DNA of 55,092 nt from DSWT01 sp049975385 (GCA_049975385.1 JBNGDO010000010.1:1-55092); one strand, 5' to 3'; counted from the stretch's first letter, positions 19,832 to 28,395 are shown. Notes: generated by a model from the sequence alone, not told the origin. Numbers and translations are program-made.

Positions 19832-20806
19832 TTACTGTCGCATGAAACTCTGGATTACCGGCACGGGCACCAGGCGCAGCAGTTCGCTGACGACTTCCGT
19901 AGCAGCGTGGCGCTCAGTCCAAAGGTCGGGTTCCAGAATCAGACGGTGGCTCAGTGCGGGCAAAGCGAAGAGCTTCACGTCGTCGGGAAGCACATATCCG
20001 CGCCCCTTCATCGCTGCCCAGGTGCGCGATAACTTGAGTAATGCCAGCGCCCCACGCGGGCTTGCGCCAACGGCGACGTAGCGGTGGGTGCGCGTTGCCC
20101 GTGTTAGCTCGACGATGTACCGCTCGACGTCGGTATCTACGTGAACGTCCTCAATTGTCTCGCGCATTGCCAAAAGCGTCTCGCTGTCGATCACCGCTTC
20201 TAACGAGAAATTGTCTTGCCGGCGCTCGCGCCGGCGGCGTAGGATTTCCTGTTCGTCTTTGGGATCGGGGTAGCCAATCCCCAGCTTCATGATAAAGCGG
20301 TCGAGTTGGGCCTCGGGCAGTGGGAAGGTACCCTCGTATTCGATGGGGTTTTGCGTGGCGATCACGATAAAAGGCGACGGCAGTCGCATCGTCTCACCTT
20401 CCAGCGTCACCTGGTATTCCTGCATTGCTTCGAGGAGTGCCGACTGCGTTTTAGGAGAGGCACGGTTGATCTCATCAGAGAGGATGATGTTGGCAAACAA
20501 CGGCCCCTTGCGCAGGGAGAACTCGTTTTGCGTGCGGTCGTAGATGTACCCGCCGGTGATGTCGCCGGGCAGCAGGTCGGGCGTGAACTGGATGCGCTTG
20601 AATGTCAAGCCCAGGGCGGTGGCGAAACTGTTGGCGATGAGCGTCTTTGCCAATCCAGGATAGTCTTCCAACAGCACGTGCCCACCCGCAGTGAGTATGG
20701 CGGCCATGATCTGTTCCAATACTTCCCGCTTGCCCACGATGGCGCGCTCCACTTCTTTGAGCACGCTATCGGTCAACTCGGCGACTTGTGCGATGTTGAG
20801 GGTCAT
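19832..20806 (-). CDS. MoxR-family AAA+ ATPase
   Basis: A 324-residue MoxR AAA+ ATPase. The Walker A motif is LLEDYPGLAKT (46-55 region, Lys54); the usual GVPGLAKT has DY in place of GV. The Walker B and adjacent segment is IILSDEINRASPKTQSALLE, sensor 1 is IATQNPIEYEG, and the C-terminal lid contains ATRTHRYVAVGASPRGALAL. MoxR proteins couple ATP hydrolysis to maturation or insertion steps with vWA-domain partners; here the DUF58 protein is the likely partner. GGAGG overlapping the end of the upstream gene lies 8 bases before the ATG. Confidence 0.95.
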   Translation of the reverse strand: MTLNIAQVAELTDSVLKEVERAIVGKREVLEQIMAAILTAGGHVLLEDYPGLAKTLIANSFATALGLTFKRIQFTPDLLPGDITGGYIYDRTQNEFSLRKGPLFANIILSDEINRASPKTQSALLEAMQEYQVTLEGETMRLPSPFIVIATQNPIEYEGTFPLPEAQLDRFIMKLGIGYPDPKDEQEILRRRRERRQDNFSLEAVIDSETLLAMRETIEDVHVDTDVERYIVELTRATRTHRYVAVGASPRGALALLKLSRTWAAMKGRGYVLPDDVKLFALPALSHRLILEPDLWTERHAATEVVSELLRLVPVPVIQSFMRQ

Positions 20807-20809
20807 ATC

Positions 20810-21460
20810 TTAAACCTCCAGTTGATCTTCTAAGAATTTGACGATGGTTTCCAACTCGGCGTTCAGGCGGGCTGATAATGGTTTCTCCAGTCCGAAGAAA
20901 CGCTTGAGCCGCGTGAGAAAATTGGGCCGGGCTTCGGCGTACGCTGGTTTCAGGCGCGAGAAAAGGTACTCACGCACGACTGGCGGCACATCCGTTTCAT
21001 CCTGTTCAAGACGGCGTTCCAGGTCTCTGAAACTGAGCCGTTCTTCATGTGACAACACATCCAGGATCAACTTGCCGATGAAATAGCCGAAACGATGCCG
21101 GGAATATCTGCCTTTTAACAGCATATCGATGCGCTCAGCCCAAACGTTGATTCGCCCCCGCGCAGGACGTGAGGATTTTCCGGGCTCAGAGGGCGGAGGC
21201 TGGCGCTCGCGGTCCAGGCTCCGCATAGCGAGAACCAGCGCGATGACAATCAACCCTGTCCAGAACCAGATCTGCGGAACGGTTTCGAAGATGATGCCTG
21301 CAAACCAGAGCATATATGACAGGGGCAGTGCGAGCACATCGCGAACGAAATCGCGCAGGCCGAGTGTCAACAATACTGCCAACGGCAGGCCAACGAGTGG
21401 TGCCCACCAGAAGCGTCTGATAAGGTCGGCGCGAGTGTTTCCCGGCGGATTTTGGTTCAT
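20810..21460 (-). CDS. hypothetical membrane protein of the MoxR operon
   Basis: A 216-residue protein without a recognised family. Three hydrophobic stretches occupy residues 14-85 (WWAPLVGLPLAVLLTLGL, LPLSYMLWFAGIIF, WFWTGLIVIALVLA). The cytoplasmic C-terminal 130 residues are charged and helical, with LSHEERLSFRDLERRLEQDE suggesting an interaction domain. Its start overlaps the DUF4129 stop by 4 bases, and it ends just before moxR. The position between DUF4129 and MoxR suggests an adaptor in this membrane-linked system. Confidence 0.7.
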   Translation of the reverse strand: MNQNPPGNTRADLIRRFWWAPLVGLPLAVLLTLGLRDFVRDVLALPLSYMLWFAGIIFETVPQIWFWTGLIVIALVLAMRSLDRERQPPPSEPGKSSRPARGRINVWAERIDMLLKGRYSRHRFGYFIGKLILDVLSHEERLSFRDLERRLEQDETDVPPVVREYLFSRLKPAYAEARPNFLTRLKRFFGLEKPLSARLNAELETIVKFLEDQLEV

Positions 21461-22329
21461 TGAGCAAGCTCCGCGACGGCTGTGATGATGGAGGACAGGC
21501 AGGCGACGGCACGCTGTTCCTCGGTTGGACCAGGGTCTTGGTCGCCATAACGCGCATTTTCGAAGAGATGTGTGAGGTCCTGGACCGGCGTTTTGGGCAG
21601 GCCAGCCTTGACCAGATGTTCCTCGAATTCGTGGCTCGTCATCGTGATCCTGCGCTGGATGTTGCGTTTCTCGCTGATAACGCGGCTCATTTCGACGTAA
21701 CAGCGGATGACGGCGTTCCTGAGACTGCCGCCGGTCTGAATTTCGTCGAGTGCATCCTGCGCCTCGCGTGCCAGTTCGGTCAGGGTGTCGTCTTGCGCCA
21801 GACGTCTGCGCCGCCAGAGGATGTAGAGTGTCGTCACGATAACGACGGTCAACACCACAGCCAGGCCTAAACTCAGCGCCGTAGTGAGGTCTTGCATATC
21901 ACCAGGTACGAATTCTGGAGGGGGTTCAAATTGGGCCTCTTCCAGGGGGGATAATTCAATCATCGCACCTTCTGGCGTTTCGAGGAAGTTGGATTGTCTC
22001 TCGAGAACAAAAGACATCAGGAACATGAAGAGTAGGAGCTGTAGCACGATGCGCAGAGCACGCCGGCGACCTTCCTTGGTAAAAATCATGTAGATAATGG
22101 TGAGAGGAAGCAGGATCATTATGGCAATTCTGATGATTGTGAGCAGGAGCATGCCGTCTCCCATCGAAGGGTAGACCGGAGGTTCGCCCGCATCCGTCAT
22201 AAAGAGTCCCCAGGGGAACGGCTCGCCAGGACGGAATTCTACCGTCGAAAGGCTACTGGATAGCAGGAATAGGGCTATGATCGCAATCGCAGCAGCGACG
22301 AGTATCCAGAATTTCCTGTGCTTTGGCAT
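21457..22329 (-). CDS. DUF4129 domain protein
   Basis: A 290-residue membrane protein. An N-terminal transmembrane helix (about 8-25) is followed by two helices around LLTIIRIAIMILLPLTIIYM and IVLQLLLFMFLMSFVL and another at ALSLGLAVVLTVVIVTTLY. The cytoplasmic C-terminus carries the DUF4129 signature: LRNAVIRCYVEMSRVI, MTSHEFEEHLVKAGL and LTHLFENARYGDQ. DUF4129 proteins sit in MoxR/DUF58 loci and in transglutaminase-like loci. It is the first gene of the five-gene operon, preceded by a TATAAT box. Confidence 0.85.
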   Translation of the reverse strand: MPKHRKFWILVAAAIAIIALFLLSSSLSTVEFRPGEPFPWGLFMTDAGEPPVYPSMGDGMLLLTIIRIAIMILLPLTIIYMIFTKEGRRRALRIVLQLLLFMFLMSFVLERQSNFLETPEGAMIELSPLEEAQFEPPPEFVPGDMQDLTTALSLGLAVVLTVVIVTTLYILWRRRRLAQDDTLTELAREAQDALDEIQTGGSLRNAVIRCYVEMSRVISEKRNIQRRITMTSHEFEEHLVKAGLPKTPVQDLTHLFENARYGDQDPGPTEEQRAVACLSSIITAVAELAQ

Positions 22330-22337
22330 AGAGCGTC

Positions 22338-22366
22338 ATTATAACACTAAACGGGGACTACAAAAG
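22338..22366 (-). promoter_or_regulatory. putative promoter of the DUF4129/MoxR operon
   Basis: A minus-strand TATAAT (22338-22343) lies 8 bases upstream of the ATG, and an ACTTTTGTAGT box starts 13 bases further upstream. The box is shared with the inverted repeat at 1026-1118. The short leader would leave almost no room for a ribosome-binding site, so the real start may differ. Confidence 0.4.
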
Positions 22367-22395
22367 TAGCAAGATACTTGATCGTCTTATTAGTA

Positions 22396-22423
22396 TTGAC
22401 AAGGGTATCAGTCTATATACAAT
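22396..22423 (+). promoter_or_regulatory. sigma-70-type promoter of the response regulator remnant
   Basis: TTGACA (22396-22401), a 16-base spacer and TACAAT (22418-22423), followed about 27 bases later by AAGGAGG and an ATG at 22461. This is the best-matching promoter in the window, although the gene behind it is broken. Confidence 0.6.
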
Positions 22424-22460
22424 TCGATTGCATTCTTCTTATTCTACCTTAAGGAGGTGC

Positions 22461-22866
22461 GATGGATTGCTAGATCATTCGCGTTGTGATTGCCGACGAC
22501 CATAGTTCTACCCGTGAGGGTATTCGCATGATATTACAGACTGTGCCCGACGTAGTCGTTGTAGGCGAAGCGCAAGATGGCGCGGAGGCCCAACAAAGGG
22601 TGGTAGAACCGCGTCCCGATATCCTGTTACTGGACTTGGTGATGCCCGATCCCAGGCCAATGGATATCGAACGCTGGGTGCGCGAGCATGTCCCGGAAAC
22701 CACTGTGCTTATCCTGAAAGCGCACGACCGGGATCATTTCCTGGCGCAAGCTGTAGAAGCAAGGGTGGACGGATATTTAACCAACAGGCGGATCTTGTCG
22801 CAGCCATACGCCGTGCAGCGCGCGGTAAGGAATTTTCATGAGTTGACGTTCACCACGATCAGATGA
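22461..22866 (+). pseudogene. response regulator receiver domain, nonsense and frameshift mutated
   Basis: The well-placed ATG behind AAGGAGG reads only ATG GAT TGC TAG. After the TAG the same frame continues as IIRVVIADDHSSTREGIRMI, the usual start of a NarL-type receiver. LLLDLVMPD carries the phosphoacceptor Asp. Near 22775-22790 the sense switches frame: the annotated frame gives NRRILSQPY, while another frame gives QADLVAAIRRAARGKEFS, the expected final helix, ending at TGA 22839-22841. No DNA-binding domain follows. A GTG restart at 22486 is possible but would make a damaged receiver. Either this is a true pseudogene or it contains two assembly errors. Confidence 0.8.
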
Positions 22867-22918
22867 AAATCCCGTTAGGCCAAACACCATTTGCTATTTG
22901 CCATTTTTAGGAGGAAAC

Positions 22919-23737
22919 ATGACAATTTGCACAGCTCAACTGATATACTTCTCGCCGACGCGCACGACACAGCGAGTTTTAACAAGCATCGCCGAGGGGA
23001 TTGATCTGGGCGATGTGGTTCACCTCGACCTGACGCCGCCGGGCGTGCAAGGTCGGACGTTCGAGGTAGGTGAGGAAACCATCGCGCTGCTTGGCGCGCC
23101 CGTATATGGCGGGCGATTGCCAAAGGTCGCAGTGGAACGCCTCTACCGCGTGCGGGGCGACGACACACCAGCGGTGCTCGTGGTCGTCTACGGCAATCGC
23201 GCCTTCGAAGACGCACTGCTGGAATTGAAAAATATAGCCGAGGCGTGCGGTTTTGTCCCCATCGCAGGCGCAGCGTTTATCGGGGAACACTCCTATTCCA
23301 CCGAAGCGATGCCGATTGCATCGGGTCGTCCGGATGCCGCCGATATGGAGAAAGCCGTCGCTTTCGGGCAGCAGGTTCGGGAGAAACTGGCGCAGACATC
23401 TATCGACAGCCTGCCTCCACTGCACGTTCCCGGCAATTATCCCTACAAAGAACGGCAACCTAGCACAGGGACTTCGCCGACCCCAACCACGATCGCCGAT
23501 CTCTGCACCCTCTGCGGAGACTGCGCCGCCGTCTGCCCGACCGCGGCCATCACCGTCAGCGATGCCGTGATCACCAAGGCAGTAGCGTGCATCCGATGCT
23601 GCGCGTGTACGCGCGTCTGCCCGACCGGCGCGCGCGTGATGGAAGATCCACGGATTCTGCGGACGGCGGCGTGGCTATACGAAGAGCACAGCGCGCGCAA
23701 AGAGCCGGAGGTGTTTTTGGGAGACGCACAATCCTGA
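22919..23737 (+). CDS. flavodoxin-like/2[4Fe-4S] ferredoxin protein (EFR1-type)
   Basis: A 272-residue electron-transfer protein. The N-terminal flavodoxin-like domain has the FMN phosphate loop FSPTRTTQRVL (about 10-20) and LLGAPVYGGRLP. The C-terminus holds two [4Fe-4S] ferredoxin motifs, CTLCGDCAAVCP and CIRCCACTRVCP, with an extra cysteine in the second. EFR1-type proteins are soluble redox carriers that often sit beside methyltransferase or DUF362 genes. AGGAGG places the start at the ATG 22919, not the upstream frame start. The following genes are a DUF362 fragment and a UroD-like protein, a neighbourhood typical of corrinoid/one-carbon or anaerobic redox modules. Confidence 0.85.
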   Translation: MTICTAQLIYFSPTRTTQRVLTSIAEGIDLGDVVHLDLTPPGVQGRTFEVGEETIALLGAPVYGGRLPKVAVERLYRVRGDDTPAVLVVVYGNRAFEDALLELKNIAEACGFVPIAGAAFIGEHSYSTEAMPIASGRPDAADMEKAVAFGQQVREKLAQTSIDSLPPLHVPGNYPYKERQPSTGTSPTPTTIADLCTLCGDCAAVCPTAAITVSDAVITKAVACIRCCACTRVCPTGARVMEDPRILRTAAWLYEEHSARKEPEVFLGDAQS

Positions 23738-23755
23738 CTTCACAACGAGGCGAAT

Positions 23756-24124
23756 ATGGCTGCTACGGCAGGATTGATTCGTGGAAACAATCGCTACGAC
23801 AACGTGCGCGCGGTGCTAGACCTGGTTGCCGATGACATCGCGTTCGATGGACGCCGGCAAGTGCTCATCAAGCCCAACCTTGTCGCACACCGGCAACTGG
23901 CAGCCACGCACAACGACGCACTGTGCGCGGTGCTCGATTTCGTGCGCGCGCATTACGCCGGGCCGGTGGCGGATCGGTTTGGCGTGCAGGTGTGGTTTAT
24001 CGCCGCCGGCATCATCAGTATCCTGATGGCCGTTACGATGCGCTCCATCCCGGCAGTGATGCGACTGGAAGATGATGCGAGCGAACGCGAAAAACAAAAC
24101 GGTTTAGCAGAGCATAGTGCGTAA
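23756..24124 (+). pseudogene. chimeric remnant: DUF362 N-terminus joined to MFS C-terminus
   Basis: A 122-residue open frame with two unrelated halves. Residues 1-70 (GLIRGNNRYDNVRAVLDLV, RQVLIKPNLVAH) are the N-terminus of a DUF362 iron-sulfur-type protein. From about residue 70 it reads GPVADRFGVQVWFIAAGII, then SILMAVTMRSIPAVMRLE, the last transmembrane segment and tail of a major facilitator permease. The junction is near 23965. The simplest explanation is a deletion that joined two genes in frame; an assembly chimera is the alternative. The tail EREKQNGLAEHSA is encoded by a dispersed repeat shared with map. It is unlikely to be functional. Confidence 0.8.
24090..24120. repeat. bipartite dispersed repeat, copy 2
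   Basis: AAAAACAAAACGGTTT (24090-24105) and AGCATAGTGC (24111-24120) are shared with the start of map (4331-4379). The second block ends just before the stop codon of the chimeric remnant. Confidence 0.6.
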
Positions 24125-24136
24125 TCGAGGAAAATC

Positions 24137-25186
24137 ATGAAAGAAACGATGACCCCCAAAGAACGTTGGCTGGCCGTGCTCCGGCGCGAGCAGCCAGATC
24201 GCGTCCCGATGGATTACTGGGGCACGCCAGAGGCGACCGAGAAGATCATGCAACACCTAGGCTGCGATACCGTGGGCGAGATGTTCGCACGTCTGCACAT
24301 CGACCACCCGCTGGACGTCGGCCCGCGCTACGTTGGTCCGCCACCGGAACCGGGGTGCGATCTGTACGGCTGCCGTCACAGAAACGTCGATTATGGAACC
24401 GGTTTTTATAGCGAAGTGGTGTATCATCCTCTGGCACAGTATACCTCAGTGGAGGAGATTGAGAACAAGTACACCTGGCCCTCGCCGGACTGGTACGACT
24501 ACGCCATCATTCCCGAGCAGTTGAAAGGCAACGAGCACCGTCCTGTGCGCGGCGGTGGCTCTGAACCCTTCCTGACCTACACACACTTGCGCGGTCTCGA
24601 ACAAGCATATATGGACCTGGCGCTCAATCCGGAGATCGTCCACTACTGCCTGGACAAGCTCTTCGACTTTGCCTACGAGAACACACGCCGCATCTACGAG
24701 CAGATACCGGGGCAGGTGACGTTCTCCTACGTCGCCGAAGATTTGGGATCGCAGGAACGATTGCTGTTCTCGATGCGCCACATCCGCGAGTTCCTGCTCC
24801 CACGGATGAAGCGGATGATGGACCTGGTGCACGAGGGCGGAGGCGTCGTCTTCACTCACAGCGACGGCGCCATACGGCCGGTGATTCCGGACCTGATCGA
24901 CATTGGGATGGACGTGCTCAATCCCATCCAATGGCGCTGCAAAGGTATGGAACGCGAGGGGCTGAAGCGTGATTTTGGCTCAAACATCATCTTCCACGGT
25001 GGCGTGGATAACCAGCAGACGTTGGCCTTCGGCAGTGTGGCGGACGTGCAAGCCGAAGTCGAAGACAATCTCGCTATCCTGGGGAAAAACGGCGGTTACA
25101 TTCTCGCGCCGTGTCACAACATTCAGGCAATCAGCCCGCCGGAAAACATCGTCGCAATGTATGAGACGGGCTACCGCGAAGGATGA
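24137..25186 (+). CDS. uroporphyrinogen decarboxylase-like (URO-D superfamily) protein
   Basis: A 349-residue protein of the URO-D superfamily, which includes HemE and the corrinoid/coenzyme M methyltransferases MtaA and CmuA. Visible segments are PKERWLAVLRREQPDRVPMD at the N-terminus, LFSMRHIREFLLPRMKRMMD, VVFTHSDGAIRPVIPDLIDI, DVLNPIQWRCKGMERE and the C-terminal GGYILAPCHNIQAISPPENI. The last is the usual place for the zinc or substrate residues in methyltransferase members. No other heme genes are nearby, and the neighbours are an EFR1-type ferredoxin and a DUF362 fragment, so a methyltransferase-like or unknown role is likelier than heme synthesis. Confidence 0.85.
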   Translation: MKETMTPKERWLAVLRREQPDRVPMDYWGTPEATEKIMQHLGCDTVGEMFARLHIDHPLDVGPRYVGPPPEPGCDLYGCRHRNVDYGTGFYSEVVYHPLAQYTSVEEIENKYTWPSPDWYDYAIIPEQLKGNEHRPVRGGGSEPFLTYTHLRGLEQAYMDLALNPEIVHYCLDKLFDFAYENTRRIYEQIPGQVTFSYVAEDLGSQERLLFSMRHIREFLLPRMKRMMDLVHEGGGVVFTHSDGAIRPVIPDLIDIGMDVLNPIQWRCKGMEREGLKRDFGSNIIFHGGVDNQQTLAFGSVADVQAEVEDNLAILGKNGGYILAPCHNIQAISPPENIVAMYETGYREG

Positions 25187-25200
25187 CGCTAAACGCAAAA

Positions 25201-25231
25201 AAGGAGCTGGCGAAAGTTTCGCCAGCTCCTT
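25201..25231. terminator. strong intrinsic terminator of hppA
   Basis: AAGGAGCTGGCGAAA and its complement form a 15-bp stem around one base. Read on the minus strand, it is followed by a T-run, so it terminates the pyrophosphatase gene. It also closes the convergent UroD-like gene. Confidence 0.88.
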
Positions 25232-25254
25232 GCGTTACTTCCAAACCGTAATTT

Positions 25255-27327
25255 TTAGCCGAAGAGGTGGAACGCCGTGATCACGGGCGCGAAGAGCGAA
25301 GCAACGAGCGACATTACGGTGATCAGCGTATTCAGAGACGGCCCGGCGGTGTCCTTGAAGGGATCGCCCACGGTGTCGCCGACGACGGCGGCCTTGTGCG
25401 CATCAGACCCCTTGCCACCGAAGAAACCGCTCTCGACGTACTTCTTGGCGTTGTCCCACAGGCCACCCGCGTTCGCCATCAACAGCGCGAAGAGGATGCC
25501 GGTGAGGATTGCGCCGCCGAGGAACGCGCCGAGCGCCACCGGCCCCATGATGAAGCCCACGACCAGCGGGAAAACGACCGCCAGGATCGCCGGGAGGATC
25601 AACGCCTTCAGGGCATCCTGCGAGGCCAGCTCGACGCACCTCACGTAGTCTGGCTCCACCGTGCCTGCCAAAATCCCCGGTTCTTCACTGAACTGGCGGC
25701 GGATTTCCTCGATCATATCGAAGGCGTTGTGGGTCACGGAGAGCATCGTCAGCGCGCTGAACAGCGGCGGCGTAATCGAGCCGAGGAACATCCCGGCGAT
25801 GACCAGCGGATCTGACAGACTCATCGTCATATCAATGCTGATGCCAAGTTTCGCCGCCGCCAGTGTAATCTCGCTCGAATAGGCAGCGAACAACGCCAGC
25901 ACCGTCAGCGCCGCTGCGCTGATCGCGAAGCCTTTGGTGATCGCTTTCGCGGTGTTGCCGGCAGCGTCCATAACATCGGCGACGCGTACGACTTCTTCGG
26001 ACATCCCCGCCATTTCGGCGATACCACGGGCATTATCTACGATCGGCCCGTAGGCGTCTGAAGAAACGATCATCCCGCTGATCGCCAACATACCCACGGC
26101 GGCCAAGCCCACGCCATAGACGCCGTTGATCACGGTGGAAGCATCACCCACGAAGTACGCAATCAACATCGCCACGACGATACCGACCATTGAGGGGGCA
26201 ATGCTGATCAACCCATAGCTAAACCCGGTGATAATGTTGATGGCTGCGCCGGAGGTTGACACCCTGGCCGTTTCGACCACAGGCGGGCGGTCATCCCCGG
26301 TGAAGAAGTCGGAGGTGAAGCCGATGACCACACCGGTAATCAACCCTGCCAGTGTCGCCCACATCGCAGCTATATCGAAGCCGCCGATAAACGTCACCGC
26401 GATCACCAACACGCCGAAGATAATGCACGTATAGATCGTCCCGTTGTTGAGGGCCTTGCCGGGCTTGCCATCTTCTTTCACCTGCACGAACTGCAAGCCG
26501 ATGAGCGAAGCAAAACTGCCCAGCATACACAAAATCAACGGCAGGACCGTATACTTGATTGCGACATCCTCCCCTTTCGTTACAGCCATCGCCGCACCGA
26601 GCAGCATCGCGGCGACCGTGCTGGCGATGTAGCTGTCGAGAATATCCGCACCCATACCGGCCACGTCACCCACGTTGTCACCCACGTTGTCGGCGACCAC
26701 GGCGGGGTTGCGGGGGTCATCTTCGGGGATGCCGACTTCGACCTTACCGACCAGGTCAGCGGCAATGTCGGCGGTCTTGGTGTAAATGCCGCCGCCGGCC
26801 TTTGCTAACAGCGCCAGCATCGAAGCGCCGAAGCTGAAGCCAAGTACCATCTGCGCCGATCCGGTGATCATATAAACCAACGTCATACCGATAATGCCGA
26901 CACCCACCATCGCCAGGCCCATCACCGCACCAGCCTTGAAAGCGATGTTAAAAGCGGGGTTAAGGCCCTGCTCGGCGGCGGTCGCACTGCGGACGTTCGC
27001 TTCCACAGCGATCATCATGCCCATATACCCGGCTATAGAAGAGGCAACCGCCCCGAAAACGAACGCCACCGCGGTCGTCAGCGCGTACCCGAACGACTCC
27101 TGGATGCTGAAAACGATGATGAGCACCACCGCCAAAGCGAGCGTGAGGCCACCGAGAGACAAATAAAGCATCCTGAGATACGACGTAGCGCCGTCTTTGA
27201 TCCATTTCGCTACTTGTTGAGCGCGTTCTGTGCCGGGGTCTTGCTTTTTAACCCATGCAAAAATCACCCAGGCAACGCCTATCGAAATGAGACCCGCAAC
27301 CAAACTTATGATAAGCCAAATATCCAT
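25255..27327 (-). CDS. hppA: membrane-bound ion-pumping pyrophosphatase
   Basis: A 690-residue M-PPase, with about 16 transmembrane helices, that couples pyrophosphate hydrolysis to H+ or Na+ export. Substrate motifs are GGGIYTKTADIAADLVGKVE, DDPRNPAVVADNVGDNVGDV and the C-terminal KGSDAHKAAVVGDTVGDPFK. The segment GNTAKAITKGFAI has lysine at the position where K+-dependent enzymes carry alanine, so this one should be K+-independent, which favours a proton pump. The gene stands alone with a terminator behind it. GGAGG lies upstream of the ATG. With the ATPase operon it gives the cell two ways to energise the membrane. Confidence 0.97.
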   Translation of the reverse strand: MDIWLIISLVAGLISIGVAWVIFAWVKKQDPGTERAQQVAKWIKDGATSYLRMLYLSLGGLTLALAVVLIIVFSIQESFGYALTTAVAFVFGAVASSIAGYMGMMIAVEANVRSATAAEQGLNPAFNIAFKAGAVMGLAMVGVGIIGMTLVYMITGSAQMVLGFSFGASMLALLAKAGGGIYTKTADIAADLVGKVEVGIPEDDPRNPAVVADNVGDNVGDVAGMGADILDSYIASTVAAMLLGAAMAVTKGEDVAIKYTVLPLILCMLGSFASLIGLQFVQVKEDGKPGKALNNGTIYTCIIFGVLVIAVTFIGGFDIAAMWATLAGLITGVVIGFTSDFFTGDDRPPVVETARVSTSGAAINIITGFSYGLISIAPSMVGIVVAMLIAYFVGDASTVINGVYGVGLAAVGMLAISGMIVSSDAYGPIVDNARGIAEMAGMSEEVVRVADVMDAAGNTAKAITKGFAISAAALTVLALFAAYSSEITLAAAKLGISIDMTMSLSDPLVIAGMFLGSITPPLFSALTMLSVTHNAFDMIEEIRRQFSEEPGILAGTVEPDYVRCVELASQDALKALILPAILAVVFPLVVGFIMGPVALGAFLGGAILTGILFALLMANAGGLWDNAKKYVESGFFGGKGSDAHKAAVVGDTVGDPFKDTAGPSLNTLITVMSLVASLFAPVITAFHLFG

Positions 27328-27510
27328 TTCCCTCTAAACCTCCGTATATTAAGATTAATTGACACACAAATAGGCCCACGCTCCCTACAATCGGTGTCGT
27401 CGTCTACCGCACCACGTAGACTGAACACGCTTCAGTTGTAGGCTTCTCAACTGTACGGTTTCATCCGCCAACCAAACCGCAAGAGAGCTATGAGCCTTTC
27501 GTGATCTGAT
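27328..27510. promoter_or_regulatory. hppA upstream region
   Basis: Intergenic DNA of about 180 bases between hppA and the next minus-strand gene. It contains the hppA ribosome-binding site and an AT-rich stretch near 27340-27365 that may hold the promoter. Nothing else is recognised. Confidence 0.3.
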
Positions 27511-27515
27511 AAGAA

Positions 27516-27538
27516 GGTAGCCTGCTTAGCCGGCTACC
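27516..27538 (-). terminator. hairpin after the hypothetical gene
   Basis: GGTAGCC (27516-27522) pairs with GGCTACC (27532-27538) around 9 bases. On the minus strand the stem is followed by TTCTTAT. It lies about 20 bases after the stop codon of the upstream gene. Confidence 0.55.
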
Positions 27539-27557
27539 GAGTTAAACTTACCCGTCG

Positions 27558-28325
27558 CTACATGTTAGCTGAGCGCCACCAGCGATAATGCTGCGTGCGT
27601 AACTCCTCTTGAGAAGGCAACGGGAAGAACATCAATTTTTCTGTGTTACCTACAAAGATGCCACTCTTCAACATGCGATAAGGGAACGCTGGCGAACTGA
27701 GCCGGTCCACCATCTTCGTATGACTGGGCTTGGTGGTGAGATCGACCAGACATTGCCGCAAATGGTCGATATTTGCATAGGGCAGGTCACCAACGCTGCC
27801 ATATTCAGGATTGTTCGCCAGTTCACCCAGCCGTAGTTCCGCAAAACAGACGGCTGGAAGCGTTAAGAGCGAAGTGGGATTTTTCACAATCAAATCATAG
27901 AACGCCTTGGCTCCCAGTGTGCTGACGATGAGTGGATTAACCGGCGCGATTTCCTGATAGAGATGCATTCCACCGGTGTCATCGGGGATATTGACGGATG
28001 TGCCTTCTAGCTGAAGCACACGCCCATCTTGCGTTACCAGGTAGAGTTTGCGAATCGCATCAAGGGCAACCCGTTCCAATGCGCGATAGACGGTGATGTA
28101 GATCGAGTTCTTGGGGCTGCCATCCTCATGGGGAACGCAACGCCGAAACCCTTCGTCGATGGACAGTTCCGGATGGCGGAAATCGGGGTCAAGCTCAAAG
28201 AAAATCGCCTGACCACGGGATTTCTTCTCGCTACCCACAGCATAGTAGACACCAAACTCCTCGGGGGTTAACATGGAAACAATCAGCGCTTCGGGAATCA
28301 TCGATAGGTATAGATGTACACCCAT
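27558..28325 (-). CDS. hypothetical protein
   Basis: A 255-residue soluble protein I do not recognise. It opens MGVHLYLSMIPEALIVSMLT, with ALIVSML resembling a beta strand, followed by EEFGVYYAVGSEKKSRGQAI. A helix-rich second half contains PAVCFAELRLGELANNPEYG and LPYANIDHLRQCLVDL. No transmembrane segment, signal peptide or catalytic motif is evident. The frame is open further upstream, but AGGAGG lies 8 bases before the ATG at 28325, which fixes the start. A TATAAT box (28390-28395) is 65 bases upstream. It is transcribed divergently from the ATPase operon and separated from it by a MITE-like insertion. Confidence 0.75.
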   Translation of the reverse strand: MGVHLYLSMIPEALIVSMLTPEEFGVYYAVGSEKKSRGQAIFFELDPDFRHPELSIDEGFRRCVPHEDGSPKNSIYITVYRALERVALDAIRKLYLVTQDGRVLQLEGTSVNIPDDTGGMHLYQEIAPVNPLIVSTLGAKAFYDLIVKNPTSLLTLPAVCFAELRLGELANNPEYGSVGDLPYANIDHLRQCLVDLTTKPSHTKMVDRLSSPAFPYRMLKSGIFVGNTEKLMFFPLPSQEELRTQHYRWWRSANM

Positions 28326-28389
28326 AGCTATTGACCTCCTTTGGTGAGTAACTAGAGTCTCAATAAAAAGTAACAAGCCATTCATAAAC

Positions 28390-28395
28390 ATTATA
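28390..28395 (-). promoter_or_regulatory. TATAAT -10 box of the hypothetical gene
   Basis: A perfect minus-strand TATAAT 65 bases upstream of the ATG. No good -35 is visible at the proper distance; the MITE begins about 38 bases further upstream. Confidence 0.45.

Noticed and set aside
24137..25186. hemE, the heme-pathway uroporphyrinogen decarboxylase
   Set aside because: The superfamily matches but the neighbours and the divergent sequence favour a methyltransferase-like member; the symbol is not justified.
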